From positions 1 to 32,510 of the forward strand of contig NZ_NGFP01000088.1 of the NCBI RefSeq assembly GCF_002149035.1: DNA of 32,510 nt, written 5' to 3'. The stretch comes from Streptosporangium minutum. Lineage in GTDB: Bacteria > Actinomycetota > Actinomycetes > Streptosporangiales > Streptosporangiaceae. How positions within the stretch are numbered: the stretch's first letter is position 1; each line of letters starts with the position of its first letter. Below the pieces are notes generated by a model that searched no databases, was not told where the DNA came from, and saw nothing but the letters and a program-made list of their open reading frames with translations. Below, piece by piece: positions 23,187 to 31,275 of the stretch. A program made the position numbers and the translations under genes.

Positions 23187-23381
23187 ATCCAGTGTCCTTG
23201 TCCAAACCGCATCAGCAGCTCGGGGCGCCATCGTTCAGGACGGTCCCACCTGGACCAACGCCCGTCGGCGATCCTTCTGGAACGGACTGGCGCGGCGGGG
23301 AACCGCAACCCGGACTGCAACCCATGGCGATCACATCCGGAGGAGCCTTCGAGGTGGCGGACAGGACCTTGTGATCATCTT

Positions 23382-23717
23382 GTGTCCCTCCTCACGTTCC
23401 TGGAAATCGTGGGCTCCGTCTTTCCCGGACCGTTCGTCTACGGCATCGTCTTGTGGGTGGTGGGCATGATTCGGCTGTTCAGATGGCGTTGCGCGCTCCG
23501 ATGCATCGACCGGATCAGAGCCGAGGAACTCACCGCCGCATCCGCCGACTCAGGTTCACGGGTGCGAGGAGGAATTGAACCAGCTCGTTCAAACCGAACC
23601 CGGAATGCCGGCGAATACCCGTTCGTGGGTGAAGTCCGTATGAGACGTTACGGGGGAGCGGAGGCCAGGCGAAAGTCACCTGGACATCGGCAGATATGTC
23701 TTCGAGCCATTCCATAA
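23382..23717 (+). CDS. Doubtful membrane ORF
   Basis: The first 35 residues (VSLLTFLEIVGSVFPGPFVY, then GIVLWVVGMIRLFRWR) form one or two credible membrane helices, but there is no ribosome binding site, the remaining 75 residues look random, and the 3' end overlaps the minus-strand gene ending at 23676. It may be a truncated membrane protein or not coding. Confidence 0.25.
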   Translation: MSLLTFLEIVGSVFPGPFVYGIVLWVVGMIRLFRWRCALRCIDRIRAEELTAASADSGSRVRGGIEPARSNRTRNAGEYPFVGEVRMRRYGGAEARRKSPGHRQICLRAIP

Positions 23718-24254
23718 ACCCGTGTCCAGCCGGACACCGCTTTCCAGCTCGATCACCGCCAGACACGTGCCCTCAATGCACATCTCGAGGTCGTCCTCCC
23801 AAGTGTCGTAGACAACAGCGAAAGTCCCTGCATAGGGAGCCAACGGGCCGAGATGGTCTGTCCAGGCAGTGAAAGGCGTCCAACCAGGCTCCGGGAAATC
23901 GAGTTGCCCGTCGCTGTCGCCGTAGCGCACATACATGGTGGTGTTGCCTTCGATGTCTCCGGCCAGATACCAGTGCCGGAAGCCTTCGCCGCCGAGTCGA
24001 TTCGTCACCTCCCTACTGTCGTCGCAAGGGTTGTTCGACCACGTGACGATGCCCGTACCGACCTGTTGAATGGCGAGGTCATCCGGCTGAGCCTCTCCTG
24101 GAGCGCGCATTGCGGCAGCATCGAAACCAAGCCGGCACACCGCGTCCTCGACGGTCAGAACGCCGTAGTCGGGGATCGTCACCGTGTAAGCGACACTCTC
24201 CCACGTCATCAAGTCGATCAACTCTGCGTAACGCGCGACGATCTCGCCGAACAC
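23676..24254 (-). CDS. Hypothetical protein, possibly immunity-like
   Basis: 192 residues from GTG 24254, nine bases after AGGAAGG; the TTG at 24263 is too close to that site. Begins VFGEIVARYAELIDLMTWES and contains FRHWYLAGDIEGNTTMYVRY, PFTAWTDHLGPLAPYAGTFA and a Cys pair in LEMCIEGTCLAVIELESG. The alternation of acidic loops and short strands recalls small actinobacterial immunity proteins such as SMI1 or DUF6461 groups, but I cannot assign a family. Inside the tRNA-Ala-repeat region. Confidence 0.6.
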   Translation of the reverse strand: MFGEIVARYAELIDLMTWESVAYTVTIPDYGVLTVEDAVCRLGFDAAAMRAPGEAQPDDLAIQQVGTGIVTWSNNPCDDSREVTNRLGGEGFRHWYLAGDIEGNTTMYVRYGDSDGQLDFPEPGWTPFTAWTDHLGPLAPYAGTFAVVYDTWEDDLEMCIEGTCLAVIELESGVRLDTGLWNGSKTYLPMSR

Positions 24255-24351
24255 GGGACACAACCTTCCTCAGGTGGATCAAGGTCGACGATCTGCGGGA
24301 CGAGGGCAGCACCCTCGGCACGCGGACCGGTCGATCCAGGGGAACCGTTGA

Positions 24352-24375
24352 CATCCTGCTTGCAAATCGGTCCGA
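24352..24375 (-). repeat. Att-like direct repeat, tRNA-Ala(UGC) fragment (right copy)
   Basis: Repeats 21 of 21 bases of the copy at 20956-20976. Here the tRNA match extends a little further in the minus direction (TTTGCAAGCAGGATGTCA, 18 bases of the tRNA-Ala anticodon arm and variable loop). The two copies bound 3.4 kb. Confidence 0.65.
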
Positions 24376-24450
24376 GCGCAGGCCGTCCAGGCCATGAGCT
24401 GGGTGATGGGCACCCCGCGAGTGAGCGTGACTGACCGCTGTCGACCGTCC

Positions 24451-24717
24451 CTAATGGCTCGGCGATCCGGGAGAGGCCTGCGAGTCCGTCGCCCGCCACC
24501 GACGCATGAGGAATCGACCGCCCGACCGCAAACCACAAAAGAGAAGCCGGACCAACCCGAAGAGAAATGCGACCTCGAACAACAGGGAGCACATGCGTAG
24601 AACTTCGCTGAGTGACTCCCGGTCACTCTTGTGTGCCCATTCGATGAGCAGGGACGAGGCGGCCATGCCCAACACGTACCCGAGCATCGCCAAAGCCTCG
24701 TTATAGCCGGTTCGCAT
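24451..24717 (-). CDS. Small membrane protein
   Basis: 88 residues from ATG 24717. Two hydrophobic segments (about 8-25, AMLGYVLGMAASSLLIEW, and 41-62, MCSLLFEVAFLFGLVRLLFCGL) and a basic C-terminus. No ribosome binding site is visible, so it may be leaderless. No family recognised; close to the right att-like repeat. Confidence 0.45.
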   Translation of the reverse strand: MRTGYNEALAMLGYVLGMAASSLLIEWAHKSDRESLSEVLRMCSLLFEVAFLFGLVRLLFCGLRSGGRFLMRRWRATDSQASPGSPSH

Positions 24718-24719
24718 GA

Positions 24720-25060
24720 GTTGATCTTAGACCTGCCCCAATGCTCAGGCTTTACGAAACCGGCTGGGGACTACACCATGAGCAGATCCACCGACACCCC
24801 TGCGACAGGCGCGCCGTCCGTGGGCCTCTTCCTTATCAGGGCCATCCGGGCCGTGATCAGGAGTTCTCAGCTCGGCTCTGACCAGTGTTGGGCGGATGTG
24901 GGCATGAGCCGTTGTGTGCTTTTGTTGCAGTGCTCGTTGCAGTGCTGTCCTCAGCCGTCCTCTCCCGTGTTCGGTGAGTCGGTGCTGGGGAACGGAGCGC
25001 CGGATCGGCGATCGCCCCAGCCCTGGGCAGAGATCAGCCAGAGCCAGGCGATCGTGAGGG
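24720..25060. other. No supportable gene
   Basis: Both strands have open frames of about 100 residues but without ribosome binding sites or recognisable domains; composition is slightly lower in GC than the neighbours. The stretch ends at the left terminal repeat of the IS3 element. Confidence 0.4.
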
Positions 25061-25396
25061 TGACCCTCCCCTCGTACTGTGGAGATCTGGCCTAAGGGGG
25101 AGGTCGGATCGTGGGAGAGACCAGACGTAGTTTCGATCCGGAGTTTCGTGCGGGTGCGGTGCGTATCGTGCACGAGACCAGGAAATCGATCGCCTCGGTC
25201 GCCAAGGACCTGGGGATCAACGCGGGCACGCTGGCCAACTGGATGCAGATGGACCGCCTGGCCCGTGAGCAGGACACCGGTGGGGAACTGACCGAGTCCG
25301 AGCGCGAAGAGCTGGTCCGGCTGCGCCGGCAGCGGGCTGAGTGGGCCAAGGAACGCGCTGAACTGGAGATGGAGCGTGATGACGCCCCTATGGTTG

Positions 25397-26497
25397 TCAA
25401 GCGGCGGTCGATGGAGGCGGTGCTGGTGACAGGGCTGCTGCGATGATCGGGAAGACCTCGCGAGCGACGTAGCGCTTGAGGCAGCGGATGATCTCTTTCT
25501 TGGATTTGCCTTCGGTGGTGCGGCGTTCGGCGTAGTTGCGGGTGCGCTGGTCACGGCTCAGACGGGTAAGGACGATGATGTAGAGCGCGCTGTTGCCGCG
25601 CCGATCGCCGCCGCGGTTGAGCCGGTGGCGGGTGGTTTTGCCGGAGGAGGCCTCGATCGGGTTGACTCCGCATAGGGCGGCGAAGGCGGCCTCGCTGGTT
25701 AGCCGGTCGGGGTTATCGCCTGCGGCGATCAGTAGGGCGGCGGCGGTGTCCGGGCCGATCCCGTGCCGCTCCAGCAGCCCTGGGGCGCAGTCTGCGACGA
25801 TTGCGGTCATGCGCCGCTGGTGGGAGCGGATCTCCTCGGTGAGCGTCAGGATGCGGCGGGCGAGGGTGCGCAGCACGCAGGTGGCGGCGGTGTGAATGTC
25901 GTCCGCTTCGGATTCGGGCAGGTCGGCGCAGCGGCGCATGAGCGTGGCAGGGCCGAGCCCGGTCAGGGATTCGCGTAGCTGCGGGTCGGCGCGGACCAAG
26001 ATGGCTCGCAGCTGGTTGATGGCCTGGGTGCGGGCTTTGATCGCCGATTCTTTCGCGATCTTGAATATGCGCAGCATCTCCACCGACCCGTCGCCGGACT
26101 TGGCCACGGCCGTGGTCCGTCCTGAAAGGACCGCTCGAGCGGCGTTTTCGGCGTCGATGGCGTCGGTCTTGCCGCGCTGGCGGCGGGTGGCCCGGTCGGG
26201 CCGGTTGACCTCGATCACCCGTACCTGGTGACGGCGCAGGTAGCGGGTCAGGGCGGTGCCGTGGGAGCTGGTGCCCTCCACGCCGGCGCGGTGCAGCCGC
26301 CCGTGGCTGCGGCTCCAGTCCAGCAGCTCGGCGTAGCCGCGGGCGGTGGCCGCAAAGGCGCGAGTGCCGAGCAGGACGCCCAGGACGGTGATCACAGCGG
26401 CGACGTGGGCGCCGGTATGGGTATCCACGCCGAGGATGATCTCCTCGTCCTGAGGGGGGACATCGGATGCGGCGGGCTCGGCGGTGGCAACGGTCAC
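25397..26497 (-). CDS. IS110-family DEDD recombinase
   Basis: 366 residues from GTG 26497 with AGGAG upstream; the frame is open further but that part overlaps the guide RNA. The RuvC-like DEDD domain has ILGVDTHTGAHVAAVI (first Asp), HRAGVEGTSSHGTAL (Glu) and RQRGKTDAIDAENAARAVLS (two Asp). The C-terminal Transposase_20 domain contains the helix-hairpin region LERHGIGPDTAAALLIAAGD and the serine-containing FAALCGVNPIEASSGKTTRH. It excises and inserts the element as a circle using a structured RNA made from the element's own end. Complete and probably active. Confidence 0.95.
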   Translation of the reverse strand: MTVATAEPAASDVPPQDEEIILGVDTHTGAHVAAVITVLGVLLGTRAFAATARGYAELLDWSRSHGRLHRAGVEGTSSHGTALTRYLRRHQVRVIEVNRPDRATRRQRGKTDAIDAENAARAVLSGRTTAVAKSGDGSVEMLRIFKIAKESAIKARTQAINQLRAILVRADPQLRESLTGLGPATLMRRCADLPESEADDIHTAATCVLRTLARRILTLTEEIRSHQRRMTAIVADCAPGLLERHGIGPDTAAALLIAAGDNPDRLTSEAAFAALCGVNPIEASSGKTTRHRLNRGGDRRGNSALYIIVLTRLSRDQRTRNYAERRTTEGKSKKEIIRCLKRYVAREVFPIIAAALSPAPPPSTAA

Positions 26498-26541
26498 GGG
26501 GCTCTCCTGAGGGCACGGTGGTGATGGATGCCGATCAGGCG

Positions 26542-26686
26542 GGGTGGTCAGGACTGTGACGGTGCATGGCAAGGCCCCTATGGGGACACATCCCCACCCG
26601 ATACGGCAGCACCGCCGGCGCCAGGGCGACAGGTCATCACGAAGGCATCGCAGCCAGTCTCAAACTGGGTCAGACCCCGGCGCCAG
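26542..26686 (-). ncRNA. Candidate bridge RNA of the IS110 element
   Basis: Lies upstream of the recombinase, where IS110-group elements such as IS621 encode the bridge RNA. First loop: stem CTGGCGCCGG (26677-26686) with its second copy (26615-26624), which pair with two G-U pairs, closing 52 bases that contain TTTGAGAC (26657-26664) and CGTGATGAC (26633-26641). Second loop: stem GGGTGG/CCACCC (26594-26599 with 26542-26547), closing CCATAGGGGC (26574-26583) and TCACAGTCC (26551-26559). CGTGATGAC equals the plus strand at 25375-25383 across the right junction; CCATAGGGGC equals the element's RE tail (25384-25393); TCACAGTCC equals the plus strand at 26705-26713 across the left junction. TTGAG is shared with the left target. 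Order and placing fit target loop, then donor loop. Confidence 0.75.
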
Positions 26687-26756
26687 GCGGCACGTCATCC
26701 ATCCTCACAGTCCTCAAGCGCTCGGTGGTCTTGTGGGTGAAGGAGGCGACGGGCCG

Positions 26757-27671
26757 GTGAGCGTGGCGGCCTTCATCGCCTCCCAGAAGACCGAGCATGG
26801 CGTTCCTCACGCGGTGGCCTGCCGGATCCTGGAGGTCTCGCAGTCCTGGTTTTACAAATGGCGAGATCACCGGCCGGGACCTCGCCGGCAACGGCGCGAG
26901 GATCTGGATACGGCGATCGCTGCCGCGTTCGAGGCCTCCGGCGCCACCTACGGGTCCCCGCGCATCACTGGCGACCTGCGCGAGCGCGGCTGGCGGGTCT
27001 CGGCCAACACGGTCGCGGCGCGGATGGCTGAGCTTGGCCTGGCAGGCCGGATGCGGCGAACACCTCGATCGTTGACGTGCCAGGGCAAGAGGCCGGCGGC
27101 ACCGGACCTGGTGCACCGCCAGTTCATCGCCGTCGCTGCGGATGTGCTGTGGTGCGGTGATGTCACCGAGATCGTCACCGATGAGGGCAAGCTGTATCTG
27201 GCCACGGTGGAGGATTTGTTCTCCCGTCGGCTGCTCGGCTATGCCATGTCCGAGCATCACGACGCTGAACTCGCGGTCGCCTCGTTGCAGATGGCCGCGG
27301 TTACCCGTGACGGCGACGTCGACGGGGTGATCTTCCATACCGATCGTGGTAGCGAGTACACCGCCGCCCGCTTCCAGGCTGCCTGCCGCTACTGGGGTGT
27401 GGTGCAGTCGATGGGCCGGGTCGGTTGCGCGCTGGACAACGCGGTGGCTGAGTCGTTCAATGCCACGCTCAAGGTCGAGTTCGTCCATCGGCATCGTTTC
27501 GCCACCCGGGCCGAGGCCCGGGTGAGGATCGCCACCTGGATCGCCGATTTCTACAACACCCGCCGCCGTCACAGCGCCGCTGACGGGTTACCACCGATCG
27601 TCTACGAACAGCGGATCATGGCTGCCCGAGCGGCCACCACGGCGAGACGTCAGCAGCTCATCGCCGCATAG
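26757..27671 (+). CDS. IS3 OrfB transposase (rve integrase domain)
   Basis: 304 residues from GTG 26757, overlapping the orfA stop by GTGA. N-terminal HTH_21 region (CRILEVSQSWFYKWRDHRPG) followed by the DDE domain: first Asp in WCGDVTEIVTDEGKLYLATV, second in VIFHTDRGSEYTAARFQAAC, Glu in ALDNAVAESFNATLKVEFVH, and the end FYNTRRRHSAADGLPPIVYE. All catalytic residues are present. Since orfA is split, the element can move only with OrfA supplied by another copy. Confidence 0.93.
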   Translation: MSVAAFIASQKTEHGVPHAVACRILEVSQSWFYKWRDHRPGPRRQRREDLDTAIAAAFEASGATYGSPRITGDLRERGWRVSANTVAARMAELGLAGRMRRTPRSLTCQGKRPAAPDLVHRQFIAVAADVLWCGDVTEIVTDEGKLYLATVEDLFSRRLLGYAMSEHHDAELAVASLQMAAVTRDGDVDGVIFHTDRGSEYTAARFQAACRYWGVVQSMGRVGCALDNAVAESFNATLKVEFVHRHRFATRAEARVRIATWIADFYNTRRRHSAADGLPPIVYEQRIMAARAATTARRQQLIAA

Positions 27672-27721
27672 AAAAGTCTCTACGGTTTCAGGGGATTGCC
27701 AGGGTGGTACAGCCCAAGTGA

Positions 27722-28120
27722 TCAGTCGGGCTGCGGGATAGTGCGGTGCGAGTTCCGCCGCCGCTGCATGATCACCCCGCGAATGACCAGGTGCACCAGC
27801 AGAGATACGCCCACAATCAGCCCAGCCACGCGGAAGAAGGTGGTCTCAAACTCACCGGACACTGATTTGAACACCAGAAAGAAGCCCGCATAAAGCTGGT
27901 ATCCGCTACCAACCCACGCTCGGATGCGTGGGATATTGTAAAGGATTGCCGCGCTGAAGAGGACAAAGGCAAGGATCAAGAAGACCGCGGGCCATGCAGG
28001 AGGCTCAACAAGGAGAAGGGTCACTCCTCCTGTGAGGCCGACCAACGACGCAATAATTGTGATGATCTGTTGCGACAGAGAAAGATGGTCAAACCAGGAC
28101 TTCGGATCTACGGGGCTCAC
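27722..28120 (-). CDS. Four-helix membrane protein
   Basis: 132 residues from GTG 28120 with GGGAGA eight bases upstream; the frame is open to 28387 but the extra part runs into the next IS element. Four hydrophobic segments: about 20-38 (IITIIASLVGLTGGVTLLL), 42-62 (AWPAVFLILAFVLFSAAILY), 72-86 and 93-115, with a basic tail MQRRRNSHRT. No family recognised. Lower GC than its neighbours. It sits alone between two IS3 elements, and 28121-28193 should hold its promoter. Confidence 0.7.
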   Translation of the reverse strand: MSPVDPKSWFDHLSLSQQIITIIASLVGLTGGVTLLLVEPPAWPAVFLILAFVLFSAAILYNIPRIRAWVGSGYQLYAGFFLVFKSVSGEFETTFFRVAGLIVGVSLLVHLVIRGVIMQRRRNSHRTIPQPD

Positions 28121-28224
28121 TCGATTAATCTCCCACAACGATGCGACGACTGACCAGCTGGCAATACCCTCGAACCGTAGTGAGGGGCCACGGAGATTCC
28201 GGACAGCCATCTTACGGGCGTAGC

Positions 28225-29122
28225 CTATGCGGCTGGTCGGGACGGAAGGGACTCGTTGAGCACTTCGAGGGGCGGCCGGTAGCCGAGCGCAGAGTGCGGG
28301 CGCCGCAGGTTGAAGAACCCTTCGATATAGCGGATGACCTGCTTTTTCGCCTTGGCGCGGGTGGCGAACACGAAGCGATGGAACCATTCGTTCTTGATCG
28401 CGTTGAAGAACGACTCGGCCATCGCGTTGTCGTAGCAGACATCGGTGCGGCCGGCCGGGCGGCGGATGCCCAGGCCGGTCAGCAAGCGGCCGAACTCATC
28501 GGAGGTGTAGTTCGAGCCGCGGTCGGAGTGGAAGACGGCACCGGGCTCGATCAGGCCGGTGCCGGCCGCCGTCCGGAACGCGCCCTTGATCGGCTCGGTG
28601 CGGTAATGGTCGGCCCTCGCCCAGCCGAGGGCCGCCTTGCTGTGACAGTCGACGACGGTGGCCAGATAGAGGAAACCTTCCCAGGTGGGGATATAGGTGA
28701 TGTCGCCGACCAGCTTGGTGCCCGGCCGTTCGGCGGTGAAGTCGCGGCCGGGTAGGTCGGGGATGCCGTGAAAGTCGCCTTGCGCGGTGGTGGTGGGCCG
28801 AAACGCCCGCGTCTGGGCCGGGGACAGGCCCTGCTCGCACATCAACGCGCGGACTAGTTCGGCCGGGCAGCTCGCCCCGGCGCAGCAGGGCGGCGTGGAC
28901 CCGCCGATGGACATAGGTTTCGTGCGACTCGGCGAAAACCTCGGCGGCCGGCTGGGTGAGCAGCGCGCGGCTTTGTGCGGTGGCCGAGGTCGGCCGCTCG
29001 CGCCATTCGTAGTAGCCCGAGTCGTAGTAGCCCGAGCGGGACACGTTCAACCAGGTGCGCATCTTGACGATGGCGGGGTGGGCCTTCTCCGCATCGATCA
29101 GCTCGTACTTGGCGAGCGTCAT
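28225..29122 (-). pseudogene. IS3 OrfB, frameshifted
   Basis: Starts MTLAKYELIDAEKAHPAIVK at 29122, contains the duplicated DSGYYDSGYYEW, and runs to about 28870 (VHRRVHAALLRRGEL). It then continues in another frame (AELVRALMCEQGLSPAQTR) through the DDE domain: GDITYIPTWEGFLYLATVVD, GAVFHSDRGSNYTSDEFG, DNAMAESFFNAIKNEWFHRF. The catalytic residues remain but the one-base shift near 28870 prevents a full protein. Confidence 0.85.
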
Positions 29123-29407
29123 CGACTCTCGGCCGCGAAGAAGGCGGCCGCTTTTTCAGGAACGCCGGTTTCTCGCGCAGCTCGGCGTTTTCTCGCGCCA
29201 GCTCCCGGATCCGGGCCCGCTCCGGCCCGGAGACCGGCTGCTCGTCTTGGCCGTGCACGACCCGATGCCCAGTCACCCAGCTGCCCAAGGTGCTGGCGTT
29301 GATGCCGAACTCTCGGGCCACCGCCGCGACCGTGCGATCGCCTCCAGCACCATGCGGACGGCTTCTTCCTTGACCTCGGGCGAGAACTGCCTGCGACGCC
29401 TCGTCAC
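29119..29407 (-). pseudogene. IS3 OrfA, frameshifted
   Basis: Starts GTG 29407: VTRRRRQFSPEVKEEAVRMV, then LE; after a lost base near 29340 it continues TVAAVAREFGINASTLGSWV and RELARENAELREKPAFLKK. A second shift near 29150 separates it from its natural end AAFFAAESR, whose TGA overlaps the ATG of OrfB (ATGA). Confidence 0.82.
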
Positions 29408-29506
29408 GTACCTACCTACCTCTTCCAAACTTCTGTCAGCTTATGTAGCCGACTGTCCGGAATCTGCTAGGCGCCTCAAATCCCGGAAAGTGACTCTCGC
29501 GGCGCT

Positions 29507-30131
29507 TTGACCAGCCATCGCGCCCGCACGACGATCGCCACCCAGCTCCTCAACGCCCGCGAACCGCTAACTCTCGCCGATCTCCAGCAGTGGCTCGGCC
29601 ATAAGCACGCGGCCAGCACCCGCTACTACGCCAAGATCCTCCAACGCACCCTCACCGCCGCCTACCGCAAGGCCGACTACATCGCCCGCAACGTCCGCAC
29701 CATCGAGGTCCTCATCGACCGCGACAGCATCCTCACCGGCGCCGCCGCGACCGGACAACCATGGAAGTACTACGACCTGGGCGACGACTACTGTGCAGCT
29801 ACGACTTCTTCGCCAAATGCCCGCACCGGCTCGTCTGCGCCCGCTGCCCGTTCTACCTGCTCAAACAGTCGAACGCAGGGCAGCTCTTGGCCGTCAAGGA
29901 CGGCATCGATCAGATGCTTGAGCAACTCGACCTCACCGACGATGAACGCGAAGCTCTCGAAGGAGACCGCGACGCAGGCGCGGCCCTCGCCGAACGCCTC
30001 GCCAACACCCGACCCCGGCCGGACCCACCCCGAACGAGTTCGGCGGCAACAGCGTCTTCGTCTCCCTCACGGCCTTGGGAGAGAGCCTGCGCATTCCCAG
30101 AAGCCAACCAGACGGGGAGGACGGCTCGTGA
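29507..30131 (+). pseudogene. Tyrosine integrase, C-terminal part with two frameshifts
   Basis: TSHRARTTIATQLLNAREPL, LQQWLGHKHAASTRYYAKI: catalytic Arg, the GH histidine and the nucleophile Tyr of a tyrosine recombinase, followed by the family tail ARNVRTIEVLIDRDSILTGA. A frame change near 29795 leads to SYDFFAKCPHRLVCARCPFY (a Cys-rich region) and LTDDEREALEGDRDA. Another near 30010 leads to TPAGPTPNEFGGNSVFVSLT and the end PDGEDGS at TGA 30129-30131. The N-terminal arm-binding and core domains are missing, cut by the IS3 element. It may be the integrase of the island whose att fragments lie at 20956-24375 (inference). Confidence 0.82.
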
Positions 30132-30136
30132 CCCCG

Positions 30137-30652
30137 CTATCCGTCAGCGGGCAGCGTCAAGCGCAAGCGCCCAATCGTCCGCAACACCTCGGCGCGGTTC
30201 TTGGCGGTCTTGAGCCACGTGGGCAAGCGCTCTACCAGACTTGCCGGAGCCCCGGCCGTAAGGTCTCCACGTTCGCGCAGCTTCGCTGCCACATAGGCCT
30301 CCAACAGATTGAGATGCCGGACGTCATAGGCCCACAGCACATGTCCGCAGCAACTCGCCTGCAACCACACCGGCTTCTGAAAGAAGGGATCAACAGGACC
30401 GCCGACGACAGCGGAACTGACTGTCTCGTCCTTGAAGTAGCCACACTCCCCACAGCGCAAGCGGCGACGGAAGTTCATGGCCTCGATGGAAGCCGTTTCG
30501 CCGTCCTCAAGCGTCCCCGGATGCGCCAAGACGACAGCGCATCCATCGCACCGAGGACAGCGCACCAACACCTCGTCGATGAAGTCGTACCCGTACTTCC
30601 GTTCGCGCCGATCTCGGAACCGGTCACCAGGTTCCGATGCACTCCCTGTCAC
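30137..30652 (-). CDS. Zinc-ribbon hypothetical protein
   Basis: 171 residues from GTG 30652, without a clear ribosome binding site. Four Cys form a zinc ribbon: VLVRCPRCDGCAVVL and RRRLRCGECGYFKDETVSS. The later part has a hydrophobic/aromatic region WLQASCCGHVLWAYDVRHLN and a helical end LVERLPTWLKTAKNRAEVLR. Members of this actinobacterial group are uncharacterised. Convergent with the dead integrase, with only five bases between the stops. Confidence 0.75.
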   Translation of the reverse strand: MTGSASEPGDRFRDRRERKYGYDFIDEVLVRCPRCDGCAVVLAHPGTLEDGETASIEAMNFRRRLRCGECGYFKDETVSSAVVGGPVDPFFQKPVWLQASCCGHVLWAYDVRHLNLLEAYVAAKLRERGDLTAGAPASLVERLPTWLKTAKNRAEVLRTIGRLRLTLPADG

Positions 30653-30763
30653 ATCATCAGCCTGCCAGAGGCCTGTCCCGCTACAGAGCCGACACCTGTC
30701 TCAACCGACCCGAGCACCATCAGATCTCCGCTCACCGGCCGGCACCGTTACCGGATATTCGCA

Positions 30764-30900
30764 ATGACGTGCCCGTTTCACCGGCTGAACGCCTGGGCCG
30801 ACCAGCGCCGCGACGAACCCGAACTGTTCGCCAAAGCCTGCGCGCTGGAAAGCCCGCTCAACGACCGCCGCGCCGAACTCGGCAAGGACTCCGTGTGGTC
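30764..30900 (+). pseudogene. Fragment resembling PAPS-reductase-like protein end
   Basis: MTCPFHRLNAWADQRRDEPE, LFAKACALESPLNDRRAELG, KDSVW: the CPFH/Q...W segment followed by a helix is seen near the C-terminus of some phosphoadenosine-phosphosulfate-reductase-like proteins of mobile regions. The reading ends abruptly where the minus-strand DUF6461 remnant begins. Assignment tentative. Confidence 0.35.
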
Positions 30901-31209
30901 ACCACTCCGTCGACCGAGTAGACGAAGTGCTCGTCCATGGCGATGCCGGTGATGAGTCTGGCCGTCTCCGTCCCCTGGGAGAGCGCCTCCGGGAGAGCCT
31001 GGCAGTGGTAGTTGGATCAGGACCGCTCCTCCGTCTGCCGCGTAGGCAGCGATGCCTCATTCGCGGGAGACGTCACCGGGGGTGGCGCCGATCCGGTGCA
31101 GCGCCTCCTCGGGAGACAGGCCCTGCACGAACGTCACCCCGATCAGGTCGCTGTCCTTCTCGTACTCCTCGATGAACCAGGCATAGTTCGCCGGCGTTGC
31201 ACGACTCAC
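30901..31209 (-). pseudogene. Broken DUF6461-family gene
   Basis: From GTG 31209: VSRATPANYAWFIEEYEKDS, DLIGVTFVQGLSPEEALHRI, GATPGDVSRE, then a stop at 31057. Other frames continue with AYAADGGAVLIQ and QALPEALSQGTETARLITGI, AMDEHFVYSVDGVVTT, the typical DUF6461 middle. At least two frame errors; the C-terminal part is absent where foreign sequence joins at 30901. Confidence 0.7.
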
Positions 31210-31275
31210 CAGTGCTCTCTTTCTGCCGGCCGGGTCAAAGCGGTCATTAGCCTTGCAGGGTTCACCTGCGGTCAC

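Larger units (their letters stand above)
25382..26710 (-). mobile_element. IS110-family element
   Basis: 1329 bp inserted into IS3 orfA. Limits come from restoration of the orfA frame; each could move by a base or two because the core bases are shared. No long terminal inverted repeats and no target duplication, as expected for IS110. On the minus strand the element has about 210 bases of noncoding sequence (26710-26498), the DEDD recombinase gene, and a very short 3' end (25396-25382). Confidence 0.88.
25111..26760 (+). pseudogene. IS3 OrfA, split by IS110 insertion
   Basis: Starts GTG 25111 with GGGGGAGG upstream: VGETRRSFDPEFRAGAVRIV, HETRKSIASVAKDLGINAGT and LANWMQMD form the OrfA helix-turn-helix, then a leucine-zipper-like helix ERAELEMERD. 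At 25381 the frame enters IS110 DNA. It resumes at 26711 and ends LKRSVVLWVKEATGR at TGA 26758-26760. Joining 25381 to 26711 restores ERDVLKRSVVLWV, the usual IS3 sequence, so the gene was intact before the insertion. Confidence 0.88.
25061..27701 (+). mobile_element. IS3-family element interrupted by an IS110 element
   Basis: Left end TGACCCTCCCCTCG... (25061-25085) and right end (27677-27701, reverse complement TGGCAATCCCCTGAAAC...) agree at 17 of 25 positions and both begin TG. GGG flanks both sides (25058-25060 and 27702-27704), a 3-bp target duplication typical of IS3. The full span is 2641 bp; without the inserted 1329 bp it is 1312 bp, a normal IS3 length. orfA and orfB overlap by GTGA at 26757. 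Confidence 0.85.
28194..29465 (-). mobile_element. Decaying IS3-family element
   Basis: AGATTCCGGACAG (28194-28206) and CTGTCCGGAATCT (29453-29465) are a perfect 13-bp inverted repeat at the two ends of a 1272-bp unit holding OrfA and OrfB of the IS3 type on the minus strand. Several frameshifts and a 15-bp duplication inside show it is inactive. No clear target duplication flanks it. Confidence 0.78.

Noticed and set aside
28141-28755. 204-residue plus-strand ORF
   Set aside because: Antisense to the IS3 OrfB remnant and crosses the IS end.
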